37,172 nt of DNA from JAJFUV01 sp964561215 (GTDB taxonomy: Bacteria > Acidobacteriota > Terriglobia > Bryobacterales > Bryobacteraceae), in NCBI GenBank assembly GCA_964561215.1, contig CAZLOS010000045.1:1-37172 (forward strand), given 5' to 3'. Shown one piece after another: positions 32,122-37,172 of the stretch. A program made the position numbers and the translations under genes. The notes under the pieces were generated by a model. It was not told where the DNA came from. It searched no databases and saw only the letters and a list, made by a program, of their open reading frames with translations. How positions within the stretch are numbered: position 1 is the stretch's first letter; each line of letters begins with the position of its first letter.

Positions 32122-33200
32122 TGGCGGCCAATCATAACTACGCACTGATTCTGGCCGGAGGTCGGGGCACTCGTTTCTGGCCTCACAGCCGCAAGCGGAC
32201 CGCCAAACAGGTGCTCAAGTTCTTCGGCGAACGCTCGCTGATCCAACAGACCGTGGACAGGCTGCGGCCGATGTTCGCGCCGGAGCGCATGTGGGTGCTC
32301 ACCAACGAGCACGTGCGCGACGAGATCGTTAAGCAACTGCCTGAGATCCCCAAGAAGCAGATCTTCGCCGAGCCCGCGCAGCGCAACACGGCGTCGATTT
32401 TGGGACTGGCTGCCCACATGCTCACCAGTTTCGATCCCGACGCGGTGACGGCGGTGTTTTCGGCCGATCAGCTCATCGGGAAACCCGCTCGCTATCGCGC
32501 GCTGCTCAAGCCCGCCTTGCGCGCCGCCGCCAAGGGGCAGATCGCGGTGCTCGGCATACAGCCGCGGTGGCCCGAGACCGGTTTCGGCTACATCGAATTC
32601 CCGAAGGGCGTTGAGGCAGGCAGATTGCAAACCTGGCCGGTACTGCGATTCCGCGAGAAGCCGGATCGGAAGACCGCCGAACGCTTTGTCAAGGAAGGGC
32701 GGTTCTACTGGAACGCCGGGATGTTTTTCTGGCGTGCCGATGTGCTGCTGGAGGCCCTGCGCCGCCACCTGCCCAAGACGGCGACGCTCGTCGCCTCGCT
32801 GCCCGCCTGGGGCAGCCGCAACTTTGCCGCGCGGGTCCGGGAGACGTTTCCCTTGTGTGAGAACATCTCGGTGGACTATGCGGTACTGGAGAAGTCGTCC
32901 AACGTGGTGGGCGTAGCCGGCGACGACATCGGATGGAACGACGTCGGCAGTTGGAACGCGGTCTACGAACTGCTGCCGCAGGACGCTTCCGGAAACGTGG
33001 TTCGTTCGGACGCGGTCCTGGAGGATGCCTCTGGTAACTACATCCACGCGCCAGGCAAGACGGTGGCGCTGGTGGGAGTGCAAGACCTGGTGGTGGTGGA
33101 CACGCCGGATGCGCTGCTGATCGCGGATCGCAAACGCGCGCAGCAGGTTGGTAAGATCGTCAAGAAGCTGGAGTCGGCCCACCGAGAGGATTTGCTATAG
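32121..33200 (+). CDS. manC: Mannose-1-phosphate guanylyltransferase
   Basis: A 359-residue sugar-nucleotide transferase making GDP-mannose. The nucleotide-binding motif ALILAGGRGTRFWPHSRKR starts at residue 8, EPAQRNTASILGLAA is the GMP-type signature, and RFREKPD, FYWNAGMFFWRAD and GDDIGWNDVGSWNAVYELL complete the active site. Only the transferase domain is present; the isomerase part of bifunctional ManC/AlgA proteins is missing. It is translationally coupled to lepB, an unusual neighbour for a GDP-mannose gene, and ends the operon. Confidence 0.93.
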   Translation: MAANHNYALILAGGRGTRFWPHSRKRTAKQVLKFFGERSLIQQTVDRLRPMFAPERMWVLTNEHVRDEIVKQLPEIPKKQIFAEPAQRNTASILGLAAHMLTSFDPDAVTAVFSADQLIGKPARYRALLKPALRAAAKGQIAVLGIQPRWPETGFGYIEFPKGVEAGRLQTWPVLRFREKPDRKTAERFVKEGRFYWNAGMFFWRADVLLEALRRHLPKTATLVASLPAWGSRNFAARVRETFPLCENISVDYAVLEKSSNVVGVAGDDIGWNDVGSWNAVYELLPQDASGNVVRSDAVLEDASGNYIHAPGKTVALVGVQDLVVVDTPDALLIADRKRAQQVGKIVKKLESAHREDLL

Positions 33201-33228
33201 TCTCTGGTGCCAGACCCGCGAACCTCTG

Positions 33229-34830
33229 CTAAAGACGATCGCATTCGCGGACTGCGGCAGCGGCCCCGTAAACGCCTGCATAGTATCCAAGTGAACTGAC
33301 CGTCACCTGGAGTTTGCGCCGGTCCGGCACCGTCAGGCGTGCGGTGAGTTCCGATTGGAGCGTCGCAAGCAGCAACGGATTATTCTGGGCAATCCCTCCC
33401 GCAAGGATCAGCATCTCCGGATCCAGCAGATGCACGATCGAGGCGGCGCCCAAAGCCAGGTACCTGGCGTATTGAAGGATGGCCGCGCGGGCCCGCAGAT
33501 TGCCCGTATTGGCCGCGTTGACGATCTCCTCCGCGTTCGGGTAGGCGCCTCCCGCGTAGCGGACGAGCGCGGCGGCGTTGGCATAGACCTCCAGGCATCC
33601 CTTCAGGCCGCAAGTGCAAGGCAACCCGTCGAGAACCACGGGGATGTGGCCCAGCGCGTTGGCGAAGTAGTGAGCGCCGTGATTGAGGCGCCCGCCGGTA
33701 TAGCAGCCGCCTCCTACGCCGGTGCCAAGCGTAACGCAGACGAAATCGCGGCAACCGCGCGCGGCGCCGAACTGGTTTTCAGCCGCTGCCAGCGCGTTGG
33801 CGTCGTTTTCGACGGCGACGGGCAATCCAGTGGCCGCCTGAAGTTCCTCGGCGATGCGCGTTCCCGTCCAGCCGGGCAGGTTCTCGGTAGCGTAAGCCAC
33901 GCAGCCGGTGCGGGTATCCACCCACCCGGCCGTGGCGACGCCCAGGGCGCAAGGCTCGATGCCGGCCTGGCGTGCGCTCTCGACAAGGCGGCGCGCCACC
34001 GTCTTGAGATGTGCGAGCAGCACGGTGCCGCCTCCGGACGGCGTTGGCACGAAACCTTCGGCGGACAGGCGACCGCCGGCGGAGACGATGCCGTACTTGG
34101 TGTTGGTGCCGCCCATGTCGATCCCGAGAATGTCGCCGCGAAGAGTTCGCGCGCTTTCGACGGCGCCGGCGAAGCGGCGGGTGATGGCGGAAGGACGGGT
34201 AATGGCCGTGCCCACGATGACGGCCCAGGCACCGCTCCGGACGGCGGCGCGGGCTTCAGCGGGCGTGCCGATGCGTCCTTCGGCGATGACCGGGACTTTG
34301 ACGGCGCGCACCAGTTGAGCGATGAAATCCGGCTCGAATCCCGTGGTGTGCGCGGTCTCGTCGGTGTAGCCGCGCATGGTGCTGAGCACGGCGTCCGCTC
34401 CGGCTTGCTCGGCCGCGACGGCTTCCTCGACGGTGGCGATGTCGGCCAGGACCGTGACGCCGAGTTCGCGCTTGATGCGTGCGAGGCGATCGAGTGCGCC
34501 GAAACGCTGCCCGCGCGACGTGACGTCGATGGCGATCATCTCGGCGCCAGCCTTGACGAGTTCGGCAGCGTCCTCGAAAACACCCGTGATGAGGATTCTG
34601 CCGTCGCTCCAAATCTTCTTGGCGATGGCGACGACGGGCAGATCGACGGCCTGACGGATGGCGCGGATATCTTCGACGCCATTGGCGCGAATTCCCGCGG
34701 CGCCACCATCACGGGCGGCCTGGGCGAAACGCGCCATGCACTCAGGGCGCCGGAAAGCGTCGCCATCGGGCGCCTGGCAGGAGACAATCAGTTTGCCGTG
34801 GAGACGGCGGAGGACTTCCGGAATAGCCAT
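33229..34830 (-). CDS. NanE-NanK fusion: ManNAc-6-P epimerase and ROK kinase
   Basis: A 533-residue bifunctional protein from ATG 34830; the open frame runs further upstream only through the transporter gene. Residues 1-225 are NanE-like: LIVSCQAPDGD, GGAAGIRANGVEDI, VVAIAKKIW, IAEGRIGTPAEA and GTAITRPSAITRRF. Residues 235-533 are a ROK sugar kinase: GIDMGGTNTKYGI, ENDANA with catalytic D343, and the zinc site H395, C405, C407, C412 (CTCGLKGCLE). Together the halves would phosphorylate N-acetylmannosamine and convert it to GlcNAc-6-P. The gene follows the transporter by 2 bp, so they form one amino-sugar operon. ManNAc as the substrate is inferred from the fusion. Confidence 0.9.
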   Translation of the reverse strand: MAIPEVLRRLHGKLIVSCQAPDGDAFRRPECMARFAQAARDGGAAGIRANGVEDIRAIRQAVDLPVVAIAKKIWSDGRILITGVFEDAAELVKAGAEMIAIDVTSRGQRFGALDRLARIKRELGVTVLADIATVEEAVAAEQAGADAVLSTMRGYTDETAHTTGFEPDFIAQLVRAVKVPVIAEGRIGTPAEARAAVRSGAWAVIVGTAITRPSAITRRFAGAVESARTLRGDILGIDMGGTNTKYGIVSAGGRLSAEGFVPTPSGGGTVLLAHLKTVARRLVESARQAGIEPCALGVATAGWVDTRTGCVAYATENLPGWTGTRIAEELQAATGLPVAVENDANALAAAENQFGAARGCRDFVCVTLGTGVGGGCYTGGRLNHGAHYFANALGHIPVVLDGLPCTCGLKGCLEVYANAAALVRYAGGAYPNAEEIVNAANTGNLRARAAILQYARYLALGAASIVHLLDPEMLILAGGIAQNNPLLLATLQSELTARLTVPDRRKLQVTVSSLGYYAGVYGAAAAVRECDRL

Positions 34831-34832
34831 GC

Positions 34833-35834
34833 TTATGAACCTGTTTTCGCCGCCATGGCGCAAAGCGCGATGGCAAGCAATAGTACCAGGATACCGATCC
34901 GCATGCGCCGCGCGGGAGCCGGGCCGGCCGCCCGCCATTCGCCGAGCAGGGTACCCATGATGTTCACCACCACCAATCCGACGGCCAGGCTGAGGGGCCA
35001 GCCGATGGAGGGGCCGATGTCGCCCAGCATGGGGGTGGCGGCGCCGTAAAGGAAGATACTGGCGCCCCAGAGCAGGCCCATCAAGATGCTGAGGCCGTAA
35101 GTCCTGGGAACGGGCCCTTCGCGGAACAAGCCGGCGCTCCTGTTGCGCAGAATAAGGTATCCGCAAAAGACGATGTTGGGGATGGAGCCCGCACTGAGCA
35201 TCAGCAGCCAGATGAAGTTCGTGGCGGTGAAGTGTGAGTATCCCAGTCCGATGCCGGCTTCGGCCACCGGCTGTGCCATCGCGTAGCCGATGTTGAAGAC
35301 GGCGGACAGCACGCCGGAGACGATGGCGAGAATGTAGCCCATCGCGGGCGCGCCCGAGGCGGCCGGGCCCTGACGGTCACGCATCCTGCCGGCCGATCCG
35401 CAGACGGCCACGCCGGCCAGGAACACGGCGACTCCGCCGAACAGGAGAATGTGCCGCGCTTCGAGCTTGAAATTCCCGGCCAGAAACAGGGGCACCAGCG
35501 ATCCCAGGGCCGAGCTGAGGCCGATGACCAGCGAGTTTGCGAGCGATACCCCCAAACGGTCCACGCTCATCCCGAAACAGATGGATCCGAAGCCCCAGGC
35601 AAAGCCGAAAACCAGGGCGGCGGTGCGCGCCGGAGCGGGCGCCGCGTTCCAGATGCCGCCGGGATCGGAGATGCTGGCGGCGACAATCGAGACCGGCATC
35701 ACCAGGCAGGCAAAGACGATGAACACCAGCCAGATGTGCTCCCACTTCCAGCGGGGAATGAGCTTCATGGGAACGGTGAAGAGGCCGTTGGCGAGGCCGG
35801 AAGCGAAAACGAGTGCGAGGCCGAGAGCGAGCAT
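34833..35834 (-). CDS. RhaT-family sugar transporter
   Basis: A 333-residue membrane protein with about 10 hydrophobic helices. The N-terminus LANGLFTVPMKLIPRWKWEH is the signature of RhaT-type sugar-proton symporters, and GFAWGFGSICFGMSVDRLG, GYILAIVSGVLSAVFNIGYA and GPSIGWPLSLAVGLVVVNI are further family blocks. Coupling with the NanE-NanK fusion suggests N-acetylmannosamine or another amino sugar rather than rhamnose. It diverges from the GntR gene, and the shared 101-bp region carries the operator. Confidence 0.88.
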   Translation of the reverse strand: MLALGLALVFASGLANGLFTVPMKLIPRWKWEHIWLVFIVFACLVMPVSIVAASISDPGGIWNAAPAPARTAALVFGFAWGFGSICFGMSVDRLGVSLANSLVIGLSSALGSLVPLFLAGNFKLEARHILLFGGVAVFLAGVAVCGSAGRMRDRQGPAASGAPAMGYILAIVSGVLSAVFNIGYAMAQPVAEAGIGLGYSHFTATNFIWLLMLSAGSIPNIVFCGYLILRNRSAGLFREGPVPRTYGLSILMGLLWGASIFLYGAATPMLGDIGPSIGWPLSLAVGLVVVNIMGTLLGEWRAAGPAPARRMRIGILVLLLAIALCAMAAKTGS

Positions 35835-35862
35835 GCGTCGATCCTATCGAATGAATAAACTC

Positions 35863-35891
35863 TTGACAGGATACCGCAAGTCTGGTATAGA
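35863..35891 (+). promoter_or_regulatory. Promoter of the GntR gene
   Basis: Consensus TTGACA (35863-35868), a 17-bp spacer and TATAGA (35886-35891). This is one of the best promoter matches in the window. The leader to ATG 35936 is about 38 nt. Confidence 0.78.
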
Positions 35892-35902
35892 TGTCTAGAC
35901 CA
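35883..35902. promoter_or_regulatory. NagR/DasR-type GntR operator
   Basis: The 12-mer ATGTCTAGACCA (35891-35902) matches the amino-sugar operator TGGTCTAGACCA at 10 of 12 positions and holds the perfect core GTCTAGAC (35893-35900). A wider inverted repeat, TGGTATAGAT/GTCTAGACCA (35883-35902), pairs at 8 of 10. It overlaps the -10 box and the start of transcription, so binding would repress the regulator gene and perhaps the divergent transporter. Confidence 0.65.
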
Positions 35903-35935
35903 CATAGAAAGGCATCTGGAGTTTAAATCTCATCC

Positions 35936-36706
35936 ATGATCTCCACGGTCTCAGGCGAAGCGGTGCTGGCCATCCGGCCGGACAAGTCCAGCGGCACTCC
36001 CGTTTATCTTCAAATCGCCGAAGGGATCCGGGAAATCCTCAAGCGTGGTTTGATGAGCGCCGGCACGCCTCTGCCGCCGGAGCGCGTGCTCTGCCAGCAG
36101 TACGGCGTGAGCCGGATGACGCTGAGGCAGGCGTTCGATGTTCTGAGCCGGGACGGGTTGATCGAGACGCAGCGGGGGCGGGGAACATTTGTCTCGCCCA
36201 AGCGCCTGGCAAAGCAACAGCAGGAGATGCGCAGTTTCACCGAAGAGATAAGGGCCCGTGGTGGGGCACCCAGTTCCCGACTGGTTTCCCTGCTGGTGCA
36301 GAAAGCCACTGCCGAGGCGAGGCACTTTTTCGGGGATCCCCTGGACGACCGGGTCTTCGAAATCCGGAGGCTGCGGTTCAGCGATGGAGAGCCTCTGGCG
36401 CTCGAAACCGTGCAGATCCCCTGCCGGTTGTGCCCGAACCTGGACCGGTTCGATCTTGCCCACCATTCGCTGTACAAGATTCTGGAAGAGAATTACGGCT
36501 TGACGCTCACACATTGCGTCGAGGAGATATCGGCCGCGCGGCCGGAGCGCATGCACAAGAAGTTGCTGGGCGCACCAACGCCGGCGGCCGTACTTGTCAT
36601 CAAACGAAAGACGTACGCAGCGGAGGTGCCGGTGGAGTTCGGCGCCACCGTTTACCGGGCGGACGCCTATTCCGCCATCGTGCGCTCCGTGCGGGCGCAA
36701 AGTTAG
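35936..36706 (+). CDS. GntR/HutC-family regulator with UTRA domain
   Basis: A 256-residue transcription factor. The winged-helix domain (about 20-92) has PVYLQIAEGIREILKRGLM, LPPERVLCQQYGVSRMTLRQ and GLIETQRGRGTFV. The UTRA ligand domain (about 105-250) includes FEIRRLRFSDGEPLALETVQ and RRKTYAAEVPVEFGATVYRADAY-type strands. HutC/UTRA members such as NagR and DasR bind sugar phosphates, often GlcNAc-6-P, which would be a product of the divergent NanE-NanK protein. That closes a plausible feedback loop. Confidence 0.92.
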   Translation: MISTVSGEAVLAIRPDKSSGTPVYLQIAEGIREILKRGLMSAGTPLPPERVLCQQYGVSRMTLRQAFDVLSRDGLIETQRGRGTFVSPKRLAKQQQEMRSFTEEIRARGGAPSSRLVSLLVQKATAEARHFFGDPLDDRVFEIRRLRFSDGEPLALETVQIPCRLCPNLDRFDLAHHSLYKILEENYGLTLTHCVEEISAARPERMHKKLLGAPTPAAVLVIKRKTYAAEVPVEFGATVYRADAYSAIVRSVRAQS

Positions 36707-36715
36707 GAGAAAGCA

Positions 36716-37172
36716 ATGACACAACGGACACAAACCGCAGCCATCCTCTGGGTGGCCGCATTGATCCTCTTCTCAGCCATGACCGCATTCGCGCAGCAGA
36801 CGCGCGGCGTCATCCTGGGTCGCGTGACAGACCAGACAGGAGCCGCTGTGCCGGGAGCGCAGGTTGCGCTCACAAACGACAAGACGGGCATTTCGACGAA
36901 GAGCACCACAGGTACCACGGGAGACTATGTTTTTACAAACCTGGAGCCGGGGATGTACCGCGTTGTCGTGGAGCGAGAAGGCTTCAAAACGTCAGTGGTG
37001 CAGGGCGTGACGCTTTTCGTATCAGAGACGGTGCGTGCGGACGTGAAACTCGATGTCGGCGACCTTTCCACCAAGGTGGAGGTGGCCGCGACCGCGCCGG
37101 TGGTGCAATCGGAGACCTCGTCGGTAGGTAACGTTGTGGACGGAAACCAGATGACGGCGATGCCGCTCAACG
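36716..37172 (+). CDS. TonB-dependent receptor with carboxypeptidase regulatory domain (partial)
   Basis: The first 152 codons of an outer-membrane protein, cut by the window end. AGGAG precedes the ATG at 36716, 9 bp after the regulator stop. A signal peptide (1-26, ending AMTAFAQ) leads into a carboxypeptidase-regulatory-like beta-domain (about 30-115): GVILGRVTDQTGAAVPGAQV, TGDYVFTNLEPGMYRVVV and LDVGDLSTKVEV. APVVQSETSSVGNVVDGNQM then begins the plug. This is the Oar-like type abundant in Acidobacteriota. Its place beside the amino-sugar genes suggests glycan import. Confidence 0.9.
   Translation, partial: MTQRTQTAAILWVAALILFSAMTAFAQQTRGVILGRVTDQTGAAVPGAQVALTNDKTGISTKSTTGTTGDYVFTNLEPGMYRVVVEREGFKTSVVQGVTLFVSETVRADVKLDVGDLSTKVEVAATAPVVQSETSSVGNVVDGNQMTAMPLN

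Overview
The window reads as a GC-rich chromosome fragment from an Acidobacteriota-like bacterium, probably close to Bryobacterales/Solibacter. This is inferred from gene content, not from a database search. The clues are a carboxypeptidase-regulatory-domain TonB-dependent receptor at the right edge, secreted CE15-type and six-hairpin carbohydrate enzymes, a RhaT-type sugar transporter, a Zn-ribbon HscB and the ffh-to-lepB gene order.

Left part (1-5.4 kb) is accessory. After the 5' end of trxB comes a two-gene unit: an uncharacterised protein with a HEPN-like R-x4-H motif and a dual-specificity-type phosphatase that stops abruptly after its P-loop. A scrambled non-coding stretch follows, then an abiEi/abiEii toxin-antitoxin pair, an ISL3-family insertion sequence, tRNA-Val(CAC), and the 5' half of a second tRNA cut off at its anticodon loop. 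The half tRNA and nearby direct repeats look like the scar of an integrase event.

The middle is mostly housekeeping. It begins with a MoxR AAA+ ATPase and YchF. A minus-strand block then runs nfeD, slipin, SPOR protein, lipA, lnt and a secreted glycosidase. After a secreted CE15 esterase comes a complete ISC iron-sulfur operon (Rrf2/IscR-like regulator, iscS, iscU, iscA, hscB, hscA, iscX) with no ferredoxin gene, and then purU.

From 22.1 to 25.1 kb lies a small cargo: an alkaline-phosphatase-superfamily protein and a Tat-exported protein of unknown function. It is flanked by two degraded IS630-type transposase fragments. Two tandem amidohydrolase-like genes follow; the first has lost its recognisable metal ligands.

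The segment 26.6-33.2 kb is a long, tightly packed operon: ffh, rpsP, khpA, rimM, trmD, rplS, rnhB, a small membrane protein, lepB and a mannose-1-phosphate guanylyltransferase gene. Most junctions are translationally coupled.

The right end is an amino-sugar locus. A RhaT-type transporter and a NanE-NanK fusion diverge from a GntR/UTRA regulator, whose promoter overlaps a 10/12 match to the DasR/NagR-type operator TGGTCTAGACCA. The regulator is followed by the TonB-dependent receptor.

A recurrent theme is that several genes heading transcription units have a -10-like hexamer only 6-9 nt before the start codon and no clear Shine-Dalgarno, which suggests leaderless mRNAs.
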